Assembly: GCA_002010665.1 (NCBI GenBank) | Contig: MTON01000002.1 | Coordinates: forward strand, 1-55,014 | Direction of reading: 5' to 3' | Length of the DNA stretch: 55,014 nt | Source: Candidatus Aminicenantes bacterium JdFR-78 | GTDB taxonomy: Bacteria > Acidobacteriota > Aminicenantia > JdFR-78 | Part shown: positions 26,489 through 34,861 of the stretch, one piece after another | How the letters are laid out: each line of letters opens with the position of its first letter | Numbering within the stretch: the first letter of the stretch is position 1 | The notes under the pieces: model-generated | Told to the model about the DNA's origin: nothing | What the model saw: only the letters and a program-made list of their open reading frames with translations | Database searches by the model: none | Program-made: the position numbers and the translations under genes

Positions 26489-28348
26489 ATGGAGAGAAAA
26501 AAATTAAAAGGTATTGCTGAATTAAAGAAATTAAGAGAAGAACTAAAAAAGACATATAAACCAATAAAGCAGTGGATAACTGTTTGTAGTGGAACAGGAT
26601 GTCAGGCTTATGGCTGTAAAGATGTAACCAAAGCTTTTGAAGAAGAAATTAAAGCTCAAAATTTACAGGATGAAATAGGTTTGAGAACAACAGGTTGTCA
26701 TGGATTCTGCGAAAGAGGACCTATAGTGGTCATTCATCCAGAAGGAGCATTCTATCAGAAGGTGCAGCCAAAGGATGCTAAAGAAATTATAACCCAAACA
26801 ATAATAAATAAGAAAATTATAGACCGGTTTCTTTATGTTGATCCTTTAACTGGGAAGAAAATCACTTTAGAAAAAGAAGTTCCATTTTATAAAAAACAAA
26901 TGAGGCTAATTTTTGGAATGAATGGATTAATAGATCCAACTAAAATTGAAGATTATATAGCAATTGGAGGGTATGAAGCATTAGGAAAAGTTTTAAGCAG
27001 CATGAAACAAAAACAAGTCATAGAAGAAGTTAAAAAATCAGGTTTAAGAGGAAGAGGTGGAGCTGGGTTCCCAACTGGTAAAAAATGGGAAATTTGCAAA
27101 AATGCAAAGGGTAATCCTAAATATATAATATGCAATTGTGACGAAGGTGACCCAGGTGCTTATATGGATAGAAGTTTATTGGAAGGTAATCCTCATTTAG
27201 TAATAGAAGGAATGATTATTGGCGCATATGCTATAGGAGCTTCAAAAGGTTATATATATGTTAGAGCAGAATATCCATTAGCTGTGCATAATGCCTCAAT
27301 TGCTTTAAAACAAGCAAAAGAATATGGATTACTTGGGAAAAATATTTTGGGCTTTAATTTTGACTTTGAGATCGAAATTAGTAAAGGAGCTGGAGCTTTT
27401 GTCTCTGGAGAAGAAACTGCACTTATAGCTGCAATTGAGGGAAGACCTCCTGAGCCAAGGCTAAGACCTCCATTTCCAGCAGAAAGTGGACTATGGGGCA
27501 AACCGACTAATATAAATAATGTTGAAACATGGGCAAATGTTCCTTTTATTATAAATAAAGGGGCGGAATGGTATTCAAAAATAGGAACTAATGGGAGTAA
27601 AGGAACAAAAATATTTTCCCTTGTTGGAAAGATCAATAATACAGGATTAGTGGAAGTTCCTATGGGAATGACTTTGAGAGAAATAATTTATGAGATTGGA
27701 GGGGGTATCCCTGGAGGAAAAGAGTTTAAAGCTGTGCAAACAGGAGGTCCTTCAGGAGGATGTATTCCAAAACAACTTTTAGATTTACCAATTGATTTTG
27801 AAAGCTTAACACAAGCAGGCTCAATGATGGGGTCAGGTGGAATGATTGTAATGGATGAAAATACATGCATGGTTGATGTAGCTAGGTATTTTCTTGATTT
27901 TTTAAGGGGCGAATCATGTGGAAAATGTACTTCGTGTAGGGAAGGAATTCAAATAATGTATGAAATTTTGGTCAATATATGCGAAGGTAAAGGTAAACCA
28001 GAAGATATTGAACTCTTAAAAGAAATTGCAGAGGCAGTTAAAGATGCCTCATTATGTGGACTCGGCAAAACAGCATCTAATCCTGTTTTAAGTACATTAC
28101 GTTACTTTATGGATGAATATAAAGCTCATATATATTCAAAAAAATGTCCAGCAGGTGTATGTAAGGAATTGATAATTTATAGGATTGATAAGGAAAAGTG
28201 TACTGGATGTATGGTGTGTTTGAGAAGTTGTTCAGTAAATGCAATAAGTGGTGAAAAACAAAAACCGCACGAAATAAATATAGAAAAATGTATTAAATGT
28301 GGTTCTTGTTTTGAAGTTTGTAGATTCAATGCAGTAATAATTGAGTAA
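26489..28348 (+). CDS. NuoF/HydB-like NAD(H)- and FMN-binding iron-sulfur subunit
   Basis: A 619-residue protein of the kind found in NAD-dependent [FeFe]-hydrogenases and related bifurcating enzymes. Residues ~28-110 are a thioredoxin-like [2Fe-2S] domain (Cys33, Cys38, Cys70, Cys74). The 51-kDa core follows, with GLRGRGGAGFPTG (~187) for FMN/NADH binding and CNCDEGDPGA. CGKCTSCREG then binds a [4Fe-4S] cluster. Two further ferredoxin motifs close the protein (CTGCMVCLRSC, CIKCGSCFEVC). It should be the NADH entry or exit point of block 1. No hydrogenase catalytic subunit is nearby. Confidence 0.93.
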   Translation: MERKKLKGIAELKKLREELKKTYKPIKQWITVCSGTGCQAYGCKDVTKAFEEEIKAQNLQDEIGLRTTGCHGFCERGPIVVIHPEGAFYQKVQPKDAKEIITQTIINKKIIDRFLYVDPLTGKKITLEKEVPFYKKQMRLIFGMNGLIDPTKIEDYIAIGGYEALGKVLSSMKQKQVIEEVKKSGLRGRGGAGFPTGKKWEICKNAKGNPKYIICNCDEGDPGAYMDRSLLEGNPHLVIEGMIIGAYAIGASKGYIYVRAEYPLAVHNASIALKQAKEYGLLGKNILGFNFDFEIEISKGAGAFVSGEETALIAAIEGRPPEPRLRPPFPAESGLWGKPTNINNVETWANVPFIINKGAEWYSKIGTNGSKGTKIFSLVGKINNTGLVEVPMGMTLREIIYEIGGGIPGGKEFKAVQTGGPSGGCIPKQLLDLPIDFESLTQAGSMMGSGGMIVMDENTCMVDVARYFLDFLRGESCGKCTSCREGIQIMYEILVNICEGKGKPEDIELLKEIAEAVKDASLCGLGKTASNPVLSTLRYFMDEYKAHIYSKKCPAGVCKELIIYRIDKEKCTGCMVCLRSCSVNAISGEKQKPHEINIEKCIKCGSCFEVCRFNAVIIE

Positions 28349-28367
28349 ATAGAAAGGTTATTAAGAA

Positions 28368-31300
28368 ATGGTTAATATAATAATTAATAATCAAAAAATT
28401 AAAATAGAAGAAGGAAAAACTATTTTAGAAGCTGCTGAAAAGGCAGGAATAAGCATACCAACTTTATGTTATCATAAAGCTTTGAGTCCATATGGAGCTT
28501 GCCGTATATGTTTAGTCGAAATCGTTGGAGGGGGGAGACCGGGACTAGTTGCTTCTTGCCAATATCCTGTTAAAGAAGGTCTGGTTATAGAAACTGATAC
28601 AGAAAGAGTACGTAAAACGAGAAAGATAATGCTTGAATTAATATTAGCTCGAAATCCAAATTTTGAAAGGGCAAAAGAAATTGCAAGAGAATATGGAATA
28701 ATAAAGAGTAGGATAGAAAAAAAGGAGAAAGATGATTGTATTCTTTGTGGACTTTGTGTTCGAATTTGTAAAGAACGCATGGGACAGAGTGTATTAAGTT
28801 TTATAAATCGCGGATATGAAAGAAAAATCGGTAGCCCATTTGATAAAAAGTCTCCTATATGTATGGGTTGTGGGGCTTGTGCTTTCATATGTCCAACTGG
28901 TGCTATTAAATCTGAAGCTTTTTGTGAGAAGGATTTAATTCCCTTATTGTCTGAGTTTGAAAAGGGTATGGGCACAAGACCTGTAATAAATATTCTGTAT
29001 CCTCAAGCAGTCCCAAATGCACCTGTAATTGATAAAGAACACTGCATTTACTTTAATAAGGAAAAATGCCAAATTTGTAAAGCTGTATGTGAAGCAGATG
29101 CTATTGATTATACAATGGAAGAGAAGAAAGGATATCTTGATGTGGGTGCTATAATTTTTAGCCCAGGTTTTGACCTTTTTGACCCACATTTGAAAGGAGA
29201 GTATGGATACGGCATTTACAAGAATGTAATAACGAGTAGACAATTTGAACGTCTATTAAGTGCTTCTGGTCCATCTCAAGGTGAGATTATTAGACCTTCG
29301 GATGGAAAACATCCAAAAAAAATCGCTTTCATTTCATGCGTGGGTTCAAGAGATATTGTTTGTGGAAATGAGTATTGCTCTTCAGTTTGTTGTATGTATT
29401 CAACTAAGGAAGCTATTATTGCAAAAGAGCATGACCCAGAAATAGAGGCCACTATTTTCTATATGGATATTCGTGCTTTTGGAAAAGGATTTGAGCGATA
29501 TTTTAACAGTGCAAGGGATAATTATGGTATTCGTTATATTAAATGCATGCCTTCCAAAATAATAGAATTGCAACAATCAAAGAATTTGAGAATAACTTAT
29601 AGAAATGATAATAATTCATTTGTAGAAGAAGAATTTGATTTAGTAGTATTAGCAACAGGTATGAAGCCTTCCGAGGAAGTGAAAAAATTAGCTTCTAAAT
29701 TAGGTTTAGAACTTAATGAATATGGTTTTTGTGAAAAAACAGATTTCTTTCCTACCCAAACAAAAACCCCAGGGATTTTTATTTGTGGTGCAATTGGTGA
29801 ACCGAAGGATATTCCAGAGACAATTGTGGAAGCAAGTAGCGCAGCTGCAGAAGCATCGAAATTATTATCTCAAGCCCGAGGTACATTGATATCTAAAAAA
29901 GAATATCCGGAGGAAAAACCTTTTATTGATGAAGAGCCTCGAATTGGAGTTTTTATTTGTCACTGTGGACGAAATATTGGGGGTGTTATTGATGTACCAA
30001 AAGTTGTTGAATATGCTCGTAGTTTACCGTATGTAGTTTTTGCTGAGGAATATTTATATACATGTTCTCAAGATTCTTTAGAAAAAATCAAAGAAGAAAT
30101 TAAAAGACAAAACCTTACTCGTGTAGTAGTAGCCTCATGTACTCCCACTACTCATGCTCCTCTTTTTAGAGATACTATTCGTGAGGCTGGGCTTAATCCA
30201 TATTTATTTGAAATGGCAAGTATTAGAGAACATTGCTCTTGGGTACATATGAAAGAACCGGGAAAGGCTACTGAAAAAGCGAAGGAACTTGTTGCTATGG
30301 CAGTAGCAAAGGCTGCTCTGCTTTCTCCAATCAGACAAGTATCGGTGGAAGTTAATAAAGATGGATTGATTATAGGAGGAGGAATAACAGGAATGATTAC
30401 TGCGATTTCATTGGCTGATCAAGGTTTTGATGTTCATCTTATAGAAAAAACAAATCAATTAGGAGGACATGCAAATAATTTGTATTTTACAATAGATGGA
30501 AAGAATATTCAGGAATTTCTTAAAAGAATAATTGAGAAAGTTGAAAAGCATGAACGAATTCATGTGTATTTGAATGCTGAAGTGAAAGAAATCTCTGGTT
30601 ATCTTGGTAATTACAAAACAATAATTCACTTGAAAGATGAAAATAAATCTATGGAATTACTTCATGGAATCATTGTAATTGCTACAGGTGCAAAAGAATA
30701 TAAACCAACTGAATATTTCTACGGAAAGAATCCTAATGTTATTACACAAACAGAATTTGAGAAGAAATTAGTTAAAAAGGATATTTCAGGTCTTAATAAA
30801 GTTGTTATGATTCAATGCGTTGGCTCAAGAGATGAAGAGCACCCCTATTGCAGTCGAATTTGCTGTTCTCATGCTATAAAGAATGCATTGAAATTAAAGG
30901 AAATAAATCCAGAGGCCCAGATTATAATACTCTATCGTGATATACGTACTTATGGATTTCGAGAAAAATATTATTTGGAAGCAAGAAGAAAAGGGGTACT
31001 CTTTATTCAGTACAATGAAAAAGAAAAGCCAAAAGTGAATGAAGTGAATGGAAAATTACAGGTTAAAGTTAATGACCCGGTAATTGGTGAGGAAGTAATT
31101 TTTGAGCCTGATTTACTTGTTCTTAGCGCTGGAATTTACGCAGATAATGAAGAGCTAAGTCAAACTTTAAAATTACCGTTAACAGAAGATGGATTTTTTA
31201 TGGAAGCTCACGCTAAAATACGTCCTTTAGATTTCACGACTGATGGTATATTTGTTGCTGGATTAGCTCATTCACCCAGAACTATTGAAGAGTCAATTGC

Positions 31301-31595
31301 TCAAGCTAATGGTGCATCAATAAGGGCTGTTTCAATACTATCTAAGGACAAAATTTTAGCTAAAGCTGAAATACCTAAGGTTAATGAAAAATGGTGTTCT
31401 GGATGTGGTATTTGTGAGGAAGTATGTCCATATAATGCTCGGAAGGTGGATCCTGAGACAAAGATAGCTGAAGTAATAGAGGTTTTATGTCAGGCCTGTG
31501 GAGCTTGTGCAATGGCATGTCCAAATGGAGTTTCTCAACAAAGATATTTTGAAATGAAAGAGATATTTGCTATAATAGATACTGCTTTAGGTTAA
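28368..31595 (+). CDS. NuoG N-domain - HdrA C-terminal half - second HdrA triple fusion
   Basis: A 1075-residue protein. Residues 1-80 are a NuoG-type [2Fe-2S] domain (Cys34, Cys45, Cys48, Cys64). No His-Cys3 cluster motif follows. Two [4Fe-4S] motifs are at Cys124-127-130-134 and Cys165-168-171-175. Residues ~203-515 match HdrA only from the second inserted cluster onward (Cys226, 234, 237, 241), ending with FFPTQTKTPGIFICGA. At ~524 a further HdrA begins (RIGVFICHCGRNIGG), with its own GGGITGM flavin site (~670) and C-terminal two-cluster domain (CSGCGICEEVCP, CQACGACAMACP). That second HdrA lacks both the inserted ferredoxin domain and the cysteine pair after GGHANN. It is probably the scaffold of a large NADH-linked Hdr complex. 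Confidence 0.9.
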   Translation: MVNIIINNQKIKIEEGKTILEAAEKAGISIPTLCYHKALSPYGACRICLVEIVGGGRPGLVASCQYPVKEGLVIETDTERVRKTRKIMLELILARNPNFERAKEIAREYGIIKSRIEKKEKDDCILCGLCVRICKERMGQSVLSFINRGYERKIGSPFDKKSPICMGCGACAFICPTGAIKSEAFCEKDLIPLLSEFEKGMGTRPVINILYPQAVPNAPVIDKEHCIYFNKEKCQICKAVCEADAIDYTMEEKKGYLDVGAIIFSPGFDLFDPHLKGEYGYGIYKNVITSRQFERLLSASGPSQGEIIRPSDGKHPKKIAFISCVGSRDIVCGNEYCSSVCCMYSTKEAIIAKEHDPEIEATIFYMDIRAFGKGFERYFNSARDNYGIRYIKCMPSKIIELQQSKNLRITYRNDNNSFVEEEFDLVVLATGMKPSEEVKKLASKLGLELNEYGFCEKTDFFPTQTKTPGIFICGAIGEPKDIPETIVEASSAAAEASKLLSQARGTLISKKEYPEEKPFIDEEPRIGVFICHCGRNIGGVIDVPKVVEYARSLPYVVFAEEYLYTCSQDSLEKIKEEIKRQNLTRVVVASCTPTTHAPLFRDTIREAGLNPYLFEMASIREHCSWVHMKEPGKATEKAKELVAMAVAKAALLSPIRQVSVEVNKDGLIIGGGITGMITAISLADQGFDVHLIEKTNQLGGHANNLYFTIDGKNIQEFLKRIIEKVEKHERIHVYLNAEVKEISGYLGNYKTIIHLKDENKSMELLHGIIVIATGAKEYKPTEYFYGKNPNVITQTEFEKKLVKKDISGLNKVVMIQCVGSRDEEHPYCSRICCSHAIKNALKLKEINPEAQIIILYRDIRTYGFREKYYLEARRKGVLFIQYNEKEKPKVNEVNGKLQVKVNDPVIGEEVIFEPDLLVLSAGIYADNEELSQTLKLPLTEDGFFMEAHAKIRPLDFTTDGIFVAGLAHSPRTIEESIAQANGASIRAVSILSKDKILAKAEIPKVNEKWCSGCGICEEVCPYNARKVDPETKIAEVIEVLCQACGACAMACPNGVSQQRYFEMKEIFAIIDTALG

Positions 31596-31596
31596 T

Positions 31597-32028
31597 ATGG
31601 AGAGAAAGATGGAATTTGAACCAAAAATTATAGCATTTGTATGTAATTGGTGTACATATGCAGCTGCGGATTTGGCTGGGACCTCAAGAATTCAATATCC
31701 TCCAAATGTCCGCATTATACGCTTAATGTGCAGTGGAGCTGTAGACCCCATTTATATTCTTAAAGCTTTATTAGATGGTGCAGATGGAGTTTTAATAGGA
31801 GGATGTCACCCTGGCGACTGTCATTATCAAAATGGAAATTATAAAGCAAGACGTCGTTTTGCTATTTTAAGAACAATTTTAAGGGATTTAGGAATCCCGG
31901 ATGAAAGGGTTAGATTAGAATGGATTAGTGCAAGCGAAGGAAAGAAGTTTGCAGATACGATTACAAATATGGTAGAAGAATTAAAAAAGCTTGGTCCCAG
32001 TCCATTTAAAACTATGTGGGAAATTTAA
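31597..32028 (+). CDS. mvhD: MvhD-like [2Fe-2S] electron-transfer subunit (copy 1)
   Basis: A 143-residue MvhD/VhuD-type protein. Its conserved Cys are Cys16 and Cys19 (CNWC), Cys45 (LMCSG), and Cys70 and Cys75 (GGCHPGDCHY). In methanogens MvhD passes electrons from hydrogenase or formate dehydrogenase to HdrA. Here it directly follows the HdrA fusion (one base gap). An in-frame ATG at 31609, preceded by GGAGAG, is an alternative start that would remove four residues. The electron donor is not encoded beside it. Confidence 0.93.
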   Translation: MERKMEFEPKIIAFVCNWCTYAAADLAGTSRIQYPPNVRIIRLMCSGAVDPIYILKALLDGADGVLIGGCHPGDCHYQNGNYKARRRFAILRTILRDLGIPDERVRLEWISASEGKKFADTITNMVEELKKLGPSPFKTMWEI

Positions 32029-32062
32029 AAAATTTAATATAAATTAAAAAAAGGAGTAATAA

Positions 32063-33151
32063 ATGATTATACCTTTAAAGGATGGTGATATAGAGGAGAC
32101 TCTAAACAAATTCTTTAAAGATATTTTAGAAAAAAAAATCGTTGATGCTCTATTTATTCCTCAGTCGATTTTTTCTGGAAGAAGTTATGCTTATACTTTA
32201 GTTAAAGACCCATCTAAAATTAAAAACGTTCAACCCTTTTTACCAATTTTAATGAATAATGGTGCGAAGTTGATTTCCTCGCTCACTTTCTGGGATCCTA
32301 AGCAGAAAATAGGTGCAGTGTTGAGGTCTTGTGAAATTCGAGGTGTTATAGAACTTGCTAAATTTAAACAAATTACTCTTGACCGACTTTTTCTTATAGG
32401 GGTTGATTGTTTAGGAACGATGGAAATAGAGGACTTTGAGAAAGTTCTAAATAGCAAGGAAGGGTTTAAATTGGAGAAATTTCTCTCTGATTTAATTTCT
32501 GGTGCTCCGGTTAATATAAGAAAAGCTTGTCAGATTTGTTCTTCTCCTGTTCCACAAAATGTATTAATGAATTTGGGATTTATTGGAGTTGACATTAAAA
32601 AAGAAATTTTTATACATACTTCTGATGAATTAGCTCAGGAGCTTGGGATTGAGAAAAAGAGTAATCCTGATAAAAGAGAGGAAGTTCTATCACAAATTGT
32701 TGCAAAAAAGAAGAAACAACGAGATCAATTTCTTGCTGAATTAAGGAAAAAGTTTAAATCAATATCAGATTTATTAAATGAATTTGCTCGATGCAAGCGT
32801 TGTTATAATTGTAGAGTAGAATGTCCCATTTGTTATTGTAAAGAATGTGTTTTCCTGACGAATGTTTTTGAACATCGACCAGAACAATATTTAAAATGGG
32901 CGGAAAGAAAAGGACTCATAAAATTTCCATATGACACATTACTTTTCCACCTTACAAGATTAAATCATATTGCAGCTTCATGTATAAGTTGTGGCCAATG
33001 TAGTAGTGCTTGTCCCAATAATCTACCAGTCTTTGAACTCTTTCAACTTGTAGGAAATGATGTACAGAAATTGTTTGAGTATGAACCAGGAAATAATATC
33101 GATGAAAGACCCCCAATAATTACATTTAAAGAAGAACTTGAGCCTCTATAG
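32063..33151 (+). CDS. FrhB/FdhB-like iron-sulfur protein
   Basis: A 362-residue protein. The N-terminal ~220 residues resemble the beta subunit of coenzyme-F420 hydrogenase/formate dehydrogenase (LRSCEIRGVIELAKF, FLIGVDCLGTM, KACQICSSP). The C-terminal part has two ferredoxin-type motifs, Cys244-247-250-254 and Cys307-310-313-317, with three extra cysteines (257, 259, 262) after the first. Such proteins often accompany HdrA-MvhD and may carry flavin and exchange electrons with a soluble donor. F420 use is not implied. A clear AAAGGAG site precedes it. It appears to end block 1. Confidence 0.78.
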   Translation: MIIPLKDGDIEETLNKFFKDILEKKIVDALFIPQSIFSGRSYAYTLVKDPSKIKNVQPFLPILMNNGAKLISSLTFWDPKQKIGAVLRSCEIRGVIELAKFKQITLDRLFLIGVDCLGTMEIEDFEKVLNSKEGFKLEKFLSDLISGAPVNIRKACQICSSPVPQNVLMNLGFIGVDIKKEIFIHTSDELAQELGIEKKSNPDKREEVLSQIVAKKKKQRDQFLAELRKKFKSISDLLNEFARCKRCYNCRVECPICYCKECVFLTNVFEHRPEQYLKWAERKGLIKFPYDTLLFHLTRLNHIAASCISCGQCSSACPNNLPVFELFQLVGNDVQKLFEYEPGNNIDERPPIITFKEELEPL

Positions 33152-33192
33152 GTTCTACAAGCCAACATAGGGGAAAATCTTAGAATTTCTTC

Positions 33193-33221
33193 TTGACAAA
33201 ATATTCTATTTGTGCTGTACT
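33193..33221 (+). promoter_or_regulatory. Promoter for the second Hdr operon
   Basis: A perfect TTGACA (33193-33198) and TGTACT (33216-33221) lie 17 bases apart, 31 bases before the hdrC ATG at 33253, with an AGAGGT ribosome site between. The same TTG could be read as an upstream start codon of the hdrC frame, but it is better explained as the -35 box. Confidence 0.5.
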
Positions 33222-33252
33222 AAAATGTAAAGATTCGCAAGAGGTCAACCAC

Positions 33253-33660
33253 ATGAGAATAGAACTCAATGGGGAAAAAATAAGAAATAATTTTGTAGCT
33301 AAAATTTCTGAAATTAGTGGACAGAATCTCCTTGCTTGTTATCAGTGTGGAAAGTGTTCCGCGGGTTGTCCATTGGTTTCCGAGATGGATATTTTGCCTA
33401 ATCAAGTTATCCGTTTTGCGCAACTTGGGCTTATAGAAGAATTATTATCTTGTAAGTCTATCTGGATTTGTGCTTCTTGTTTAACATGCAATACCAGATG
33501 CCCTCGAGGAGTTAATATCGCTGAAGTAATGGAGGCAATTCGTTTAATCCTTCTTCGCAAAAATATTGATAATTTAAAAATCATAGAATTAAATGAAAAA
33601 AGAAGGGTAGAACTACCTCAAATAGCATTAGTAAGTAGTTTTAGAAAAAAAACAGCGTAA
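33253..33660 (+). CDS. hdrC: Heterodisulfide reductase subunit C-like ferredoxin (copy 2)
   Basis: A 135-residue HdrC with Cys29-32-35-39 (CYQCGKCSAGCP) and Cys73-76-79-83 (CASCLTCNTRCP). The frame is open upstream to a TTG at 33193, but ATG 33253 has AGAGGT in front and aligns with the family start, so I use it. It is shorter at the C-terminus than copy 1. It pairs with the hdrB copy 44 bases downstream and is the first gene of block 2. Confidence 0.9.
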   Translation: MRIELNGEKIRNNFVAKISEISGQNLLACYQCGKCSAGCPLVSEMDILPNQVIRFAQLGLIEELLSCKSIWICASCLTCNTRCPRGVNIAEVMEAIRLILLRKNIDNLKIIELNEKRRVELPQIALVSSFRKKTA

Positions 33661-33704
33661 TAATATGTTAATATTTAATAATTTATTTTTAGTGAGGATT
33701 AATA

Positions 33705-34583
33705 ATGAAAATATCTTATTATCCAGGGTGCACTTTAAAGGTAAATGCAAAGAATTTTGAAGATTCAACTATAGCCAGTCTTAAAGAATTAGATGTGGAG
33801 CTTGAAGAACTCCCGCGATGGAATTGTTGCGGAACAGTTTATTCTCTTTCCACGGATGATTTAATTCATCACGTTGCTCCTATCCGTAATCTCCTCCGAG
33901 TAAAGGAACAAAATAATAATAAAGTAGTTACCCTTTGTGCGATGTGTTTTAATACTCTTAAAAGAGCAAATCTTAAAGTTAGAGAGGAACCCGATAGTCT
34001 CGAAAAAATAAATAATTTGATGTATTTAGAGAAGTTGAAGTATGAAGGAGATGTGGAAGTATTACATTTAATTGAGGTCTTGCGAAATGAGGTGGGTTTC
34101 TCAACATTGAGACAAAAAATCACTCGCCCTTTAAGAAATCTAAAGGTAGCTAGTTACTATGGCTGTCTATTAGTTAGACCAAGAGAAATAGGAATTGATG
34201 ATCCAGAAAATCCTACAATTATGGAAGAATTGGTAAAAAATTTAGGAGGAGACCCCATTGATTTTCCCTATAAAACCGAATGTTGTGGAGCATATCAGAC
34301 AGTGGATCATCCAGAAATAGTAATTAGTAGAACATATAGCATAATTTCTTCAGCTCAAGTAAATGGAGCAGAAGTTATAATGGTAAGTTGCCCTCTTTGT
34401 GCTTTTAATCTTGACCATCGCCAGAAAGAAACAAAACAGAAATATTTGGAATTTAGACCTATGCCAATTTTATATTTTACACAATTATTAGCAATTGCTT
34501 TAAATTGTCCTGAGAATGTATTAAAATTTGATTTGCATTATGTCGATCCCAAGCCTATTTTAAAAGAAAAAGGTTTAATTTAA
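33705..34583 (+). CDS. hdrB: Heterodisulfide reductase subunit B-like protein (copy 2)
   Basis: A 292-residue HdrB with both noncubane cluster sites intact: Cys9, Cys41-42, Cys78, Cys81, and Cys154, Cys193-194, Cys229, Cys232. It is clearly paralogous to copy 1 (YYGCLLVRP, ECCG and CPLC shared). A GAGG ribosome site precedes it. It is followed two bases later by the KorD-like ferredoxin, so HdrBC and the 2-oxoacid oxidoreductase are made together. Confidence 0.93.
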   Translation: MKISYYPGCTLKVNAKNFEDSTIASLKELDVELEELPRWNCCGTVYSLSTDDLIHHVAPIRNLLRVKEQNNNKVVTLCAMCFNTLKRANLKVREEPDSLEKINNLMYLEKLKYEGDVEVLHLIEVLRNEVGFSTLRQKITRPLRNLKVASYYGCLLVRPREIGIDDPENPTIMEELVKNLGGDPIDFPYKTECCGAYQTVDHPEIVISRTYSIISSAQVNGAEVIMVSCPLCAFNLDHRQKETKQKYLEFRPMPILYFTQLLAIALNCPENVLKFDLHYVDPKPILKEKGLI

Positions 34584-34585
34584 AA

Positions 34586-34861
34586 ATGATTTATTTTGGA
34601 GACTTAAAACCTAAAAAAGGTAAAATTCATATATTAAAAGATAGATGTAAGGGGTGTGGATTCTGTGTAGAATATTGCCCGAGAGATGTACTTGAATTGT
34701 CAGAGGAGTTTAATATTAAAGGGTATCACCCCCCGTATGTTAAGAATGAAGATGAATGCTGTTATTGTCAGCTTTGTGAGACTATATGCCCTGAATTTGC
34801 TATATTTGTAACCTTAAAAGAGGAGGAAAGAAAAAGTGAAAAAGATTACCGCAGACCCTAA
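34586..34861 (+). CDS. korD: 2-oxoacid:ferredoxin oxidoreductase delta subunit (ferredoxin)
   Basis: A 91-residue two-[4Fe-4S] ferredoxin (CKGCGFCVEYCPRDVL and CCYCQLCETICP) of the KorD/OorD type, which takes electrons from the thiamine enzyme. Gene order delta-alpha-beta-gamma is normal for 2-oxoglutarate enzymes. It overlaps korA by 26 bases in another frame; the ribosome site of korA lies inside its 3' end. Confidence 0.92.
   Translation: MIYFGDLKPKKGKIHILKDRCKGCGFCVEYCPRDVLELSEEFNIKGYHPPYVKNEDECCYCQLCETICPEFAIFVTLKEEERKSEKDYRRP

Noticed and set aside
27250-27636. Long open frame antisense to the NuoF-like gene, and similar antisense frames within other large genes
   Set aside because: They lie wholly opposite conserved coding sequence, have no ribosome sites and encode no recognisable motifs.
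22259-31595. Selenocysteine (in-frame TGA) in Hdr or MvhD-like proteins, as in some relatives
   Set aside because: All frames run through with cysteine codons at the relevant positions, and no gene is broken by TGA.
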